Shown: positions 37,319 through 48,057 of the stretch, piece by piece
Layout of the letters: each line of letters opens with the position of its first letter
Position numbering within the stretch: the first letter of the stretch is position 1
NCBI RefSeq assembly: GCF_001650495.1
Contig: NZ_LWCS01000013.1
Span: forward strand, 97,304-161,303
DNA: 64,000 nt
Direction of reading: 5' to 3'
DNA from: Mycolicibacterium iranicum
GTDB lineage: Bacteria > Actinomycetota > Actinomycetes > Mycobacteriales > Mycobacteriaceae
Program-made: the position numbers and the translations under genes
Notes under the pieces: model-generated
What the model was told of the DNA's origin: nothing
Database searches by the model: none
What the model saw: only the letters and a program-made list of their open reading frames with translations

Positions 37319-37350
37319 AAAGTCATTACAACGTCCGTTAGTATGTCGAG

Positions 37351-37725
37351 ATGACCGAGTCAATGGACAGTTGCGATCTCCTCTGCCTCGATCTGCCTCA
37401 CGCGGAATCAATCCGCGCATCACTCCCCAACCTGGCGGCGGTCGAGTCCGCCGCCGCGGCGTCCCGCGCCCTGGGCGATCCCACACGTCTGTCCATTGCG
37501 ACCGCGTTGAGCAACGGGGACGAGCTGTGCGTCTGCGACATGGCATGGGTAGTCGGGTTGGCACAGAATCTCGTCTCCCACCATCTGAGGCAGTTGAAGA
37601 TCGCCGGCCTGGTCTCCTCGCGGCGCAGCGGCAAGCTGGTGATGTACCGGCTGACCGAACGTGGCCGCCAGCTCGCCGCGGCAGTACTGGCTCCGATACG
37701 CGCCGAGGAGGTTGATCATGTCTGA
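37351..37725 (+). CDS. ArsR/SmtB-family metal-sensing repressor (CadC/CmtR-like)
   Basis: 124 residues. Winged helix with the alpha-3 metal motif ELCVCD and an N-terminal Cys pair (DSCDLLC), the CadC-type ligand arrangement. HHLRQLKIAGLVSSRR is the recognition helix region. It overlaps the ATPase start by 8 nt and should repress this two-gene operon, released by Cd, Pb, Zn or Co. A weak dyad at 37324-37346 might be its own operator. Confidence 0.85.
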   Translation: MTESMDSCDLLCLDLPHAESIRASLPNLAAVESAAAASRALGDPTRLSIATALSNGDELCVCDMAWVVGLAQNLVSHHLRQLKIAGLVSSRRSGKLVMYRLTERGRQLAAAVLAPIRAEEVDHV

Positions 37726-39853
37726 TGCATGCTGCGCGACCGACGTGAAGGATCCAGAGTCAGGGCCCGAACGGCTCTGGCGGGTCCGCGAACTGCAAAT
37801 GTCAGCCGCCGCGGCGGCGCTGCTCGCCGTCGGCTGGCTGATCGGGCCCGCCGGCTATGAGCGCATAGCGTTGGCGACCGAGCTGATCGCCGCGGTCGTC
37901 GCGGCATCGACGTTTGTCCCCGACGCGATTCGAAACGCATGGCACCGCCGCATCGGGGTCGGGACACTGATGACCATTGCCGCGATCGGCGCCATTGCTC
38001 TCGGCCAGATTGCAGAAGCGGCCCTCTTGGGCATCTTGTTCTCGATCGCCGAGGGGCTGGAGCACTACGCCGTTACCCGTACCCGCCGGGGTCTTCGCGC
38101 GCTGTTGTCACTAGTGCCTCCGCAGGCCTCTGTCATCCGCGACGGTCACGAAGTGGTGGTGTCGCCGGAGGACCTCGTCGTTGGTGATGTCATGGTCCTG
38201 CGTCCGGGCGAACGCGCCGCCACCGACGGAACGATCACTACAGGCCGGACCAGCCTCGATCTGTCAGCCATCACCGGTGAATCCGTCCCTGTGGAGGCTG
38301 GCCCGGGCAGCGATGTCTACGCAGGTGCGATCAACGGAGGTGGAGCGATCGAGGTCAAGGTCACCGCCTTGGCCGCCGACAGTTCTCTTGCCCGCATCGT
38401 TCATATCGTCGAGGAAGCGCAGGAGCGCAAGGGCGTCGGGCAACGACTGGCGGATCGGATCGCACGCCCCCTGGTTCCGGCCATCATGGCGCTGGCCGCA
38501 GCCATCGCGGCCCTCGGGGCGCTACTGGGTGACCCGATGCTGTGGATCGAGCGGGCGCTGGTGGTTCTGGTCGCCGCCTCACCGTGTGCGCTCGCCATTG
38601 CGGTTCCTCTCACGGTGGTGGCGGCCATCGGTGCCGCCAGCCGCCAGGGGGCCCTTGTCAAGGGTGGCGCCGCGGTCGAAGAACTTGGGCGCATCAAAGT
38701 CGTCGCCCTGGACAAAACCGGGACGTTGACGCGGAACAAGCCTCAAGTGGTGGAGGTCGTCACCGTCGAAGGGACGACCGCATCGGAGGCTTTGCGGGCA
38801 GCTGCAGCCCTCGAATCACGCAGCGAACACCCTCTCGCACAAGCGATTTTGGCTGCCACAACCAACGTGCCGCCCGCTTCCGACGTCACCGCGATCGCCG
38901 GCCACGGCATCGAGGGCCGCATCGACGGAGCGCAACTGCGACTCGGTAAACCCAGCTGGGTAGCCCCGCTCTCCCTCGCCGATGACGTCGCCCGCATGCA
39001 GGGTGCCGGCGCGACCGTGGTGGTGCTCGAACGGGACGGCCGAACGCAGGCTGCGATCGCCGTACGCGACGAGCTTCGCCCCGAAGCTCCCGAGGCGGTG
39101 AGACTGCTGAGCAAGATCGGTATCGAGGTGGCGATGCTCACCGGCGACAATGCGCTGACCGCCAAGGCGCTTGCGAGGGATGCGGGGATCACGAGAGTCG
39201 AGTCTGAGCTCCTGCCGGAGGACAAGGCGCGAATGCTCGGCGAATTGTCGCGCGGTCGCCCCATCGCCATGGTCGGAGATGGCGTCAATGACGCCCCAGC
39301 TTTGGCCACTGCCGATATCGGGATCGCGATGGGGGCGATGGGCACTGACGTCGCCATCGAGACCGCTGATGTCGCGCTGATGGGTGAGGACCTGCGCCAC
39401 CTCCCGCAGGTCCTGGCCCATTCCCGCCGTGCACGGCGAATCATGGTGCAGAACATCGGCTTTTCGATGGCAATCATCGGGTCTTTGATTCCGTTGGCGG
39501 CGTTCGGCGTGCTCGGACTAGCAACCGTGGTGTTCATCCATGAGGCTGCCGAAATTCTGGTGATCCTAAACGCAATTCGAGCTGCACGCACCCCATCATT
39601 GCCCGGGTTGACAGCGGCGCCCGTTAACAACTCGGCAGCGCATCACCTCAATATCGGTCAGGCGCCTACCCCCATTGACGCGTGCTGCGGTCCTGCCGTC
39701 GTCGCACCGCAACGCTCATCGCTGCCGTTGACCCTGATCGAACCTGCCCCTCAGGGCTCGCCAGATGACGGGTGTGACTGCTGCTCCGCGGTTGAATCCT
39801 CAGCGCCACAACAGCTAGAGATCAGCAACAGCGAACGGCGCGATCAGCGTTGA
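37718..39853 (+). CDS. P1B-4-type metal-exporting ATPase (CtpJ/CtpD-like)
   Basis: 711 residues. No N-terminal HMA domain; six main membrane helices. The metal site is SPC (288-290) and a later helix carries FIHEAAEI (His608-Glu609), the P1B-4 pattern of Co/Fe/Zn exporters. DKTGT starts at 332; TGES, HP and GDGVNDAP are present. The last 100 residues add a Cys-rich tail (DACCGP, GCDCCS) not usual in CtpD/CtpJ, which may extend the metal range. Paired with the ArsR-type repressor. Confidence 0.88.
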   Translation: MSDACCATDVKDPESGPERLWRVRELQMSAAAAALLAVGWLIGPAGYERIALATELIAAVVAASTFVPDAIRNAWHRRIGVGTLMTIAAIGAIALGQIAEAALLGILFSIAEGLEHYAVTRTRRGLRALLSLVPPQASVIRDGHEVVVSPEDLVVGDVMVLRPGERAATDGTITTGRTSLDLSAITGESVPVEAGPGSDVYAGAINGGGAIEVKVTALAADSSLARIVHIVEEAQERKGVGQRLADRIARPLVPAIMALAAAIAALGALLGDPMLWIERALVVLVAASPCALAIAVPLTVVAAIGAASRQGALVKGGAAVEELGRIKVVALDKTGTLTRNKPQVVEVVTVEGTTASEALRAAAALESRSEHPLAQAILAATTNVPPASDVTAIAGHGIEGRIDGAQLRLGKPSWVAPLSLADDVARMQGAGATVVVLERDGRTQAAIAVRDELRPEAPEAVRLLSKIGIEVAMLTGDNALTAKALARDAGITRVESELLPEDKARMLGELSRGRPIAMVGDGVNDAPALATADIGIAMGAMGTDVAIETADVALMGEDLRHLPQVLAHSRRARRIMVQNIGFSMAIIGSLIPLAAFGVLGLATVVFIHEAAEILVILNAIRAARTPSLPGLTAAPVNNSAAHHLNIGQAPTPIDACCGPAVVAPQRSSLPLTLIEPAPQGSPDDGCDCCSAVESSAPQQLEISNSERRDQR

Positions 39854-39877
39854 CGAAAAAATGCCGACGTTGACGCC

Positions 39878-41422
39878 GTGAACGATCCCGACCCCGATCG
39901 CGCTAACCTTCCTTCCTCTGCGGCACTACCCGGCATCGGTGCGCGGACTGCGGCGGTCCTTGTATTCGCCTCGTCGGCCGCGGTGCTCGTCGTCGAGATC
40001 ACCGCGCTGCGGTTGCTGGCGCCCTACCTGGGGCTGACGCTGGAGACCAGCACACTGGTTATCGGGATCGCTTTGGCAGCAATTGCTCTCGGCTCCTGGG
40101 CAGGAGGACGGCTTGCTGACCGCGGCGATCCTCGCCGCTACCTCGGGTTGTCTCTGGGAGTATCCGGCGCCGTGGTGGCGTTCACGCCGGCCGGAATTCG
40201 GATGGCGGCCGAATGGGCGCCTCCGACGCTGCTGCTCGTCGCTGCGCTGGCGATCCTGGTGCCCGGCGCTCTGCTGTCCGCGGTGACTCCGATGGTGACC
40301 AAGATGCGCCTGCTCACCCTGGCGCAGACCGGGACCGTCGTGGGACAACTCTCCGGACTAGGCACGATGGGCGCTATCGCGGGCACCGTCCTCACGGGGT
40401 TCGTGTTCATTTCGCGAGTGCCAGTCAGTGTCATTCTCATCGGGCTCGGCCTCCTGCTGGTTCTCGGTGGCATTCTCATCGAATGGCGCCTACGCCGCTG
40501 GAACACCAGGACCGCCATCGTGCTCACCATCGCTGTCTTCGGCGCCGGACTGGCCGGCTATACGGCTCCTGGCGGATGCGATGTGGAGACCAAATACCAT
40601 TGCGCCCGGGTTCTTTCCGACTCCGAACGAAACACTGGCCGCACGCTCGTCCTCGACGGTGCGCGTCACTCCTACGTCGATGTACTGGACCCGACACTGT
40701 TGAAGTTCCTGTACATCCGCGCCTTCGCAGCGGTTGTCGACGGGGCCTTCCCGGCAGGCGAGCCGCTTCAGGCCCACCACCTCGGTGGGGGCGGGTTAAC
40801 ATTCCCGCGGTACCTCGCCGACTCACGGCCGGGAACCCAGAGCCTCGTCTCGGAAATCGACGGTGGTGTGGTGAACATCGATCGCGAACAGCTGGGATTG
40901 GTTTCCGACTCGGGTATTGAGGTCCGCGTCGAGGACGGTAGGCGCGGGCTGGCACAACTTGCCGACGACAGCCGCGATCTGATCGTCGGTGACGCCTTCG
41001 GCGGCGTCAGTGTGCCGTGGCATCTGACTACTGTGGAGGCGCTTGCCGACGTACGCCGGGTCCTCAAGCAGGATGGCATCTACGTCGCAAACCTTATCGA
41101 CTACGGCAGCATGGCATTCGCCCGCGCTGAAGTTGCCACACTCACAGAGGTTTTCGACCATGTCGTCCTCAGCGGTGAACCCAACGACATCGGCATGAAT
41201 TCGGCGGAACCCAACGGCGGGAATGTGGTCGTAGTGGCCTCTGATCGCCCCGTGGACCGTCGCGCGATACAGAGCATCTTGGACACCCGCCAGACGCAGT
41301 GGATCACGACAGCTGGTGCCGAACTCTCGACGTGGATCGGTAATGCCCGGGTGCTCACCGATGACTATGCGCCAGTAGACCAACTCCTTGATCCCTATCG
41401 GCGGGAACTGAGCGGGTCGTAG
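39878..41422 (+). CDS. Membrane-anchored spermidine-synthase-like protein
   Basis: 514 residues from GTG. The N-terminal half has six to eight helices (for example VLVFASSAAVLVVEITALRLL). The C-terminal half is a Rossmann domain related to spermidine synthase, with HHLGGGGLTFPRYLA, an acidic SEIDGGVVNI and GDAFGGVSVP. Such fusions are common in actinobacteria and are unlikely to make spermidine; the substrate is unknown. It follows the P1B-4 ATPase by 24 nt and may be co-transcribed. Confidence 0.75.
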   Translation: MNDPDPDRANLPSSAALPGIGARTAAVLVFASSAAVLVVEITALRLLAPYLGLTLETSTLVIGIALAAIALGSWAGGRLADRGDPRRYLGLSLGVSGAVVAFTPAGIRMAAEWAPPTLLLVAALAILVPGALLSAVTPMVTKMRLLTLAQTGTVVGQLSGLGTMGAIAGTVLTGFVFISRVPVSVILIGLGLLLVLGGILIEWRLRRWNTRTAIVLTIAVFGAGLAGYTAPGGCDVETKYHCARVLSDSERNTGRTLVLDGARHSYVDVLDPTLLKFLYIRAFAAVVDGAFPAGEPLQAHHLGGGGLTFPRYLADSRPGTQSLVSEIDGGVVNIDREQLGLVSDSGIEVRVEDGRRGLAQLADDSRDLIVGDAFGGVSVPWHLTTVEALADVRRVLKQDGIYVANLIDYGSMAFARAEVATLTEVFDHVVLSGEPNDIGMNSAEPNGGNVVVVASDRPVDRRAIQSILDTRQTQWITTAGAELSTWIGNARVLTDDYAPVDQLLDPYRRELSGS

Positions 41423-41453
41423 TCGGCGCTATGGCGGCGCCCGTCTGATCCGT

Positions 41454-42326
41454 TTAAAGACTCAAGAGAATTCGGCTGAGTTCGGTGGTCGTAGTGACCC
41501 CGTCCTCGTATCCGCCCTCGCCGCCGAGTGAGTTCATGATGGCCAACGTGTATCGCTGCTGTGGTCCGGCGAAGCCAACGGAGTTGACGACCCATCCACC
41601 TTCCTCCTGGGACCAGCCGTTCTTACTCCCGGGATTCATGGCCTTTCCCGCTCCCCACACTCCCCACTGCTGATCACCGACGACGCGTTGCATCTCGGCG
41701 ACGACGGCGGCTGCGTTCGCCGGTGTGAGCTTGGTCAGGACGTAGTTCATCAGTCCGTCGAAATCGTCGGCAGTTGCCTTCTGATATCCCCAGTACGGAT
41801 AGACATCACCAAAACCAGGCTGTGGTCGCACGTTTGGCATGCCATAGCGCGCGAAATTGGTGTTGAACACCTGTATCGAACCACCGTAGCGAGACCACAG
41901 CGCGTCAGCCGCAGCGTTATCAGAACTGCGCAGCATGTCGGCCATCTGCTGCCGGTCGGCGGCGGGCAGGCGAAGGGCACCAGCCTGTTCGCGCGAAAGA
42001 AGGTCAGCGACCATCGCAAGCTTGATCGTCGACGCGGTCCAGATCGGCGTGCCGGCCTCGGCATTGCGATATCGAGCCCCCGTCGCGCGATCCCGGAGGA
42101 CAAATCCTACTGTTCCTGGCCGGGTGGCGATGTATCGCTCAGCGGCGGCGAAGCGATCACGCAACACACATTGGACATCAACGGAGGCACAGGACGAGCT
42201 CGTGTCGGGCTGAGCCTGGACACCGGCGGTCACGGTCAGGGATCCACTCACGGCGACGACGGTCGCCAACAACCTCCAGCAGAACGATTGAGCCACTACA
42301 CCACTCGATTCCAGCCGCGACGCCAC
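41454..42326 (-). CDS. Secreted class A beta-lactamase-like serine hydrolase
   Basis: 290 residues from GTG (downstream starts are possible). Signal segment, then STIK (Ser99, Lys102), SDN (135-137) and KNG (235-237) in place of KTG. This is the beta-lactamase/DD-peptidase fold, but there is no clear Glu166 segment, so penicillin hydrolysis is not assured. A BlaI-type site lies 15 bp before the start, as for blaC in mycobacteria. Confidence 0.75.
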   Translation of the reverse strand: MASRLESSGVVAQSFCWRLLATVVAVSGSLTVTAGVQAQPDTSSSCASVDVQCVLRDRFAAAERYIATRPGTVGFVLRDRATGARYRNAEAGTPIWTASTIKLAMVADLLSREQAGALRLPAADRQQMADMLRSSDNAAADALWSRYGGSIQVFNTNFARYGMPNVRPQPGFGDVYPYWGYQKATADDFDGLMNYVLTKLTPANAAAVVAEMQRVVGDQQWGVWGAGKAMNPGSKNGWSQEEGGWVVNSVGFAGPQQRYTLAIMNSLGGEGGYEDGVTTTTELSRILLSL

Positions 42327-42340
42327 CGACCTGTCATCGC

Positions 42341-42363
42341 TTCTACTGCTTCAGTACGTAGGT
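42341..42363. promoter_or_regulatory. BlaI-type operator of serine hydrolase gene
   Basis: TTCTACTGC-TTCAG-TACGTAGGT, directly upstream of the class A-like hydrolase gene. Confidence 0.75.
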
Positions 42364-42430
42364 AGGTGTAGCACGGACAACACCGTGAGCGGCGGCGCAA
42401 CCGCGGTGTGTCGATAAGATCAGCGGTGTT

Positions 42431-43142
42431 TCAGCAACACGGAGATTCGGCGTTGTCACGCAGGGCCGAGACGGCAGCTCCCTCGGGCACATACGTTTGC
42501 GGCCGCCGGACAAACTGCTCAGCACAGAGCGGGGAACAGAACCAGTACAAGCGGTCCTCATGCGTCGCCGCTGAATGCCTGGCGTCAGCCGAAAGGTGTA
42601 CGCGGCAGACCGGGTCGACGTGATCTTGGTGGCTGGACCCTGAGTCGATGATGACGACATCGACGGGCGCACGCACATTACGGATGGTGGTCGAGCCGAT
42701 GTCCCTCACGAGGTCAGCAGGCACACAGGCACGCGAGGCGACGTCGCGTGTCGTCGCGACTTGTCCGCCGTGGGCGAGTCCAGCCAAGCGCGCTGCGGTA
42801 TTCACCGTGGCACCAAAGATGTCACCGCGGCGCCAAATCACCGGGCCTCCGCTGAGGCCGGCACGTACCAACGGGAAGCCGGGAGTGCGACGGGCCGCCT
42901 CGCCGAGACGAGTGAGATAGGCAAGAGCCGCGTGGGCATCCGGCGCTGTCACCATGACGGCATCGCCGATGGTTTTGATGAGAGCATCGCCAGGGCCCAG
43001 GACTTCCGTCGCGATGGAGCCGAATTGATCTGCCAGTTCCGCAGCGCGGTGATCCCCATGGACCTCGGTTGAGTGCGGTGTAGCCTGACATGTCGGCGAA
43101 AATGACGACGGCCTTCGCGTCTGCATGCTCGAAGCCGCTCAC
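42431..43142 (-). pseudogene. Class III adenylate cyclase-like domain fused to a YHS domain, frameshifted
   Basis: Starts at GTG 43142 with an excellent GGGAGG. The first frame gives VVIFADMSGYTAL, then one extra A near 43070 shifts the frame; the continuation TEVHGDHRAAELADQFG...KTIGDAVMV is a class III cyclase domain. The C-terminus is a YHS domain (VDPVCRVHLS...YWFCSPLCAEQF) ending in SPCC. Either an inactivating mutation or a sequencing error. If restored, it would be a metal-binding cyclase of about 236 residues. Confidence 0.75.
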
Positions 43143-43181
43143 CCGACACCTCCCGTCACGGTCACCGAACCCACAATACAT

Positions 43182-43207
43182 GCATATATGCGCATATGTC
43201 TATGCGC
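43182..43207. promoter_or_regulatory. Putative operator of the second class upstream of the cyclase-YHS gene
   Basis: GCGCATA-TGTC-TATGCGC is a perfect 7-4-7 dyad (43190-43207), preceded by the palindrome GCATATATGC (43182-43191). The core CGCATATGTCTAT is shared with the site at 33731. Confidence 0.45.
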
Positions 43208-43243
43208 TCGTTAGCGGGGCACACGCCTGTTTGTCCGACCCGG

Positions 43244-45076
<1,833 letters not shown>

Positions 45077-45103
45077 CTATCGTCAGATGGATACAGGAGA
45101 TGG

Positions 45104-45700
45104 ATGCTCTCGCTTCCACGCCCATTCCGAACCCTCTTCGCCGCGGCTGTCACCACCGTGGTGCTTGCCGCGTGCACGGAGTCCGGACAGACATCGCCGG
45201 GTAGCGGAAGCTTCGACTTCGTCTCGCCCGGCGGAAAAACCGTGTTGTTCTACGACCCGCCGACGGACCGTGGATCCATTGGCGCAATGTCCGGTCCCGA
45301 CTTGATGAACGACGCCACTGTCAGCGTGGCCGACTTCGCCGGCGACATCGTCGTGATCAACGTGTGGGGGTCGTGGTGCGCACCCTGCCGCACGGAGACA
45401 CCGGAACTGGAGACCGTCCACGCCGAGTTCCAGAGACGTGGCGTTCAATTTCTCGGGATCAATGTTCGCGACAACCGTGAATCGGCACGCGATTTCGTCA
45501 CCGATCGCAATGTGACGTACCCATCGATATTCGATCCCGAGATGCGCTCACTCATCGCGTTTGGGCGCCGCTATCCGACCAGCGTCGTGCCGACCACCGT
45601 CGTCCTCGACAGACAACATCGGGTGGCTGCGGTGTACTTGACGGCGGTACTTGCCGAGGATCTGCGGCCCTTACTCCAACGCCTCACCGCGGAGTCCTGA
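45104..45700 (+). CDS. TlpA/ResA-like thioredoxin lipoprotein
   Basis: 198 residues. Lipobox (VVLAACTE), thioredoxin fold with WGSWCAPCRTE and cis-Pro loop SVVPTTVVLD. ResA-type proteins reduce apocytochrome c or Cu-A-site thiols outside the membrane, receiving electrons from CcdA. Divergent from ctaD, which supports an oxidase-assembly role. The last 30 nt overlap the convergent gene at 45671. Confidence 0.85.
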   Translation: MLSLPRPFRTLFAAAVTTVVLAACTESGQTSPGSGSFDFVSPGGKTVLFYDPPTDRGSIGAMSGPDLMNDATVSVADFAGDIVVINVWGSWCAPCRTETPELETVHAEFQRRGVQFLGINVRDNRESARDFVTDRNVTYPSIFDPEMRSLIAFGRRYPTSVVPTTVVLDRQHRVAAVYLTAVLAEDLRPLLQRLTAES

Positions 45701-46201
45701 GTCGTCCGAAGATGGCCTGCGCCAGCCGTCGAGCAGATATCCAAATCCACTAGAAACGAGATCGGCGCGCAGTGCCGGACTTGGCCTGTGAGCACCAAGC
45801 CATTGACGTAAGACCTCTGCCTGCTTGCCGTGCGGCGCGTCCGCGGCGCCGGCGTCATCGAGGATGAAATAGCACAACGTTTCCCGCCCATAGCCCCCGA
45901 GTTCCATCGTGTAGTCGGCACAGCGCAGGTCCATTGCGGCCAGGTGGAGCTCCAACCACACGGGCATCCACGGGTCGCACGGATCCAATGGCGGCGAAGT
46001 AACGAACCACTCGTGAAACTCGTCAAATAGATTCCGCGGCAGCGGTATCCGACACCGCACCAAGGCGCGCACTGACGCGAGAATGACATGGACCGACTCC
46101 GAAGCGTTGAGTGCCACACACATCGTTGAACGCTCGGTATCCGATAGACATGAGTCAGCGACCTCCCACATCAATTCGGCGAGTGCAAACTCCTCGCGCA
46201 T
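45671..46201 (-). CDS. Hypothetical cytosolic protein
   Basis: 176 residues, acidic, no signal or membrane segment. Scattered Cys and Trp; no motif I recognise. It is divergent from ctaE, with two overlapping BlaI-type sites between them starting 31 bp from its ATG, so it is probably a member of the same regulon. The 3' end overlaps the tlpA-like gene. Confidence 0.55.
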   Translation of the reverse strand: MREEFALAELMWEVADSCLSDTERSTMCVALNASESVHVILASVRALVRCRIPLPRNLFDEFHEWFVTSPPLDPCDPWMPVWLELHLAAMDLRCADYTMELGGYGRETLCYFILDDAGAADAPHGKQAEVLRQWLGAHRPSPALRADLVSSGFGYLLDGWRRPSSDDSGLRGEALE

Positions 46202-46232
46202 TCAGCCTCCGGCAGACCCGCTAGCACCAATG

Positions 46233-46255
46233 CCTTACTATCTCAGATAGTACTG
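46233..46255. promoter_or_regulatory. BlaI-type operator (left of an overlapping pair)
   Basis: CCTTACTAT-CTCAG-ATAGTACTG, overlapping the next site by 8 bp. It is nearer the hypothetical gene at 46201. Confidence 0.7.
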
Positions 46256-46270
46256 AGTTAGTACGTAGAT
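46248..46270. promoter_or_regulatory. BlaI-type operator (right of an overlapping pair)
   Basis: TAGTACTGA-GTTAG-TACGTAGAT, 25 bp before ctaE. The centres of the pair are 15 bp apart. Confidence 0.75.
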
Positions 46271-46295
46271 AAGCTGATCGAGCAAGAGGCGGACG

Positions 46296-46889
46296 ATGGC
46301 AACTGGTACTGCGATCACCTCGCGGGTGCACTCGCTCAATCGTCCCAACATGGTGAGCATCGGCACCATCGTGTGGCTTTCGAGCGAGTTGATGTTCTTT
46401 GCCGGCTTGTTCGCGATGTACTTCACCGCCAGGGCTCAGGCCGAGGAGTGGCCACCGCCTCCGACTGAGTTGAACCTCACTCTGGCAGTGCCGGTGACTC
46501 TCGTTCTGATCGCCTCGTCGTTCACCTGTCAGATGGGGGTATTCGCAGCCGAGCGAGGCGACGTCTTCGGATTACGCCGGTGGTACACGGTCACATTCTT
46601 CATGGGCCTGTTCTTCGTGCTCGGCCAAGGCTACGAGTACTTCAAGCTCGTCGAAGAGGGCACGACAATCGCGAGCAGCGCCTACGGGTCAGTCTTTTAT
46701 CTGACCACCGGTTTCCACGGTCTCCACGTCATCGGCGGTCTGATCGCCTTCGTCATGCTGCTGGCGCGCACCAAGATGAGCAAATTCACGCCCGCCCAGG
46801 CGACGTCAGCGATCGTCGTGTCCTACTACTGGCATTTCGTGGACGTCGTGTGGATCGCCCTTTTCGCTGTCATCTACTTCGTGAGATGA
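46296..46889 (+). CDS. ctaE: Cytochrome c oxidase subunit III
   Basis: 197 residues, five helices. [34 protein letters not shown] and [14 protein letters not shown] are the subunit III signatures. It stabilises subunit I. The island encodes subunits I and III but shows no subunit II (ctaC). The next gene starts within its stop (ATGA). Confidence 0.93.
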   Translation: MATGTAITSRVHSLNRPNMVSIGTIVWLSSELMFFAGLFAMYFTARAQAEEWPPPPTELNLTLAVPVTLVLIASSFTCQMGVFAAERGDVFGLRRWYTVTFFMGLFFVLGQGYEYFKLVEEGTTIASSAYGSVFYLTTGFHGLHVIGGLIAFVMLLARTKMSKFTPAQATSAIVVSYYWHFVDVVWIALFAVIYFVR

Positions 46890-47149
46890 GATTCCAGCGT
46901 TGGCTGGCGGCCGCCGCCGCAGTCGCATGCCTAGCCATCAGCGTGCCATCAATCGCAGTAGCGCAGACCTCGCAGCCCGCCGCTCCGACAACTCATTCCT
47001 ACGACGACTCCCATACGTCGGAGAACCGCAGCGAATCGCTGCCGGCGTTGTGGATCTTCGTCGGCGCCGTCGGGGGGCTCGCGCTCATCGCCACACTCCT
47101 CATTCGGCATAACGCCTCTGGCGGGCGCCATTCGACCACTCAGGAATGA
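46886..47149 (+). CDS. Small secreted/membrane protein coupled to ctaE
   Basis: 87 residues. Signal peptide ([22 protein letters not shown]), Ser/Thr/His-bearing linker and one helix ([19 protein letters not shown]). Start overlaps the ctaE stop, so synthesis is coupled; it may be an oxidase accessory subunit. I recognise no family. The end overlaps the convergent M56 gene end by 10 nt. Confidence 0.6.
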   Translation: MRFQRWLAAAAAVACLAISVPSIAVAQTSQPAAPTTHSYDDSHTSENRSESLPALWIFVGAVGGLALIATLLIRHNASGGRHSTTQE

Positions 47150-48057
47150 CAGATGACGGCGATGAGCACTGGGGCGAGGACCACCGCCGCCAGGGCTGAG
47201 ATCGTTGCGATTCGCTCGCGCAGGAGGGCGCCGGCTACGGCCGGCACGGCGAGACGCTCAGCCCTGGCTAGCACGGCAGTGTCGGCCGCTCCGAGCGCGC
47301 CGTCTGCAGTTCGAGGGGCTCCCGCGAGAGCAATCAAGCCATCCAGAACAGTCTCACGTCCGTGACGGCGCGCCGCCGTATCGTCGGCACACATCTCGAG
47401 CAACCGACCTACCACTGCAACGGCGTTGGGAAGCAACGGGAATCTCGGCATCGAGGTTGCCAATGCTCGTAATGCCATCATGAGCTGAGGATGACGGCCC
47501 GCCAGGTGGGCACGCTCGTGGGCCAGCACTGCCGCCAGCTCTGCCTCGTTCAGTGTCGACATCGCTGCGCTGGTCACTACGATCGCGTCCGGACGTCCCA
47601 CGACGCAATATGCGGCCGCGCTTCGCTCCTGGAGCACGACAACTCCCGGATGTGTCGACGGCGACCCGAGGATGTGCGCGGCGTGCGCATGCTCCCGGCT
47701 GCGCCGCCAGAATCGACGGACCGCGACCAGCGACCGGCGCGCCACCACTGACGTCGCGATCAATGCGGCAGCGCAGGCCACGATGATGGCAACGTGGCCG
47801 GCCCACCCCAGATGGTTGAGCGCCAGCAGTGCGTCCATGCAATAGCGCAAAGGGCCGGCGGGGTGGGGGCCAAAAACTTCAGCAAGCATGCCGACCGCGC
47901 CAACGAGCCACGCGGCAATAGCGATCACAATGGTCACCAACCACAGCACGACCGACAACCGAGGCGCTCCACCACCGCGTGACAGCCAGGAAAGAAGTCG
48001 CGGCCCCATCCACACCAGTGCTGCCCCATAGACCAGCAGGCAGAGTGCCGCGCTCAT
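47140..48057 (-). CDS. M56-family (BlaR-like) membrane metalloprotease, copy 2
   Basis: 305 residues, four or five helices, with zinc motif HERAH in LAHERAHLAGRHPQL and second-ligand region LLEMCADDTAARRHG. No penicillin-binding sensor domain. Coupled by a 4-nt overlap to its BlaI gene. Related throughout to copies 1 and 3. Confidence 0.88.
   Translation of the reverse strand: MSAALCLLVYGAALVWMGPRLLSWLSRGGGAPRLSVVLWLVTIVIAIAAWLVGAVGMLAEVFGPHPAGPLRYCMDALLALNHLGWAGHVAIIVACAAALIATSVVARRSLVAVRRFWRRSREHAHAAHILGSPSTHPGVVVLQERSAAAYCVVGRPDAIVVTSAAMSTLNEAELAAVLAHERAHLAGRHPQLMMALRALATSMPRFPLLPNAVAVVGRLLEMCADDTAARRHGRETVLDGLIALAGAPRTADGALGAADTAVLARAERLAVPAVAGALLRERIATISALAAVVLAPVLIAVICHS

Noticed and set aside
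37324..37346. CATTACAAC-GTCCG-TTAGTATGT as a BlaI-type site before the ArsR-type gene
   Set aside because: The right arm fits but the left arm matches at only three positions; it more likely belongs to the ArsR-type repressor itself.
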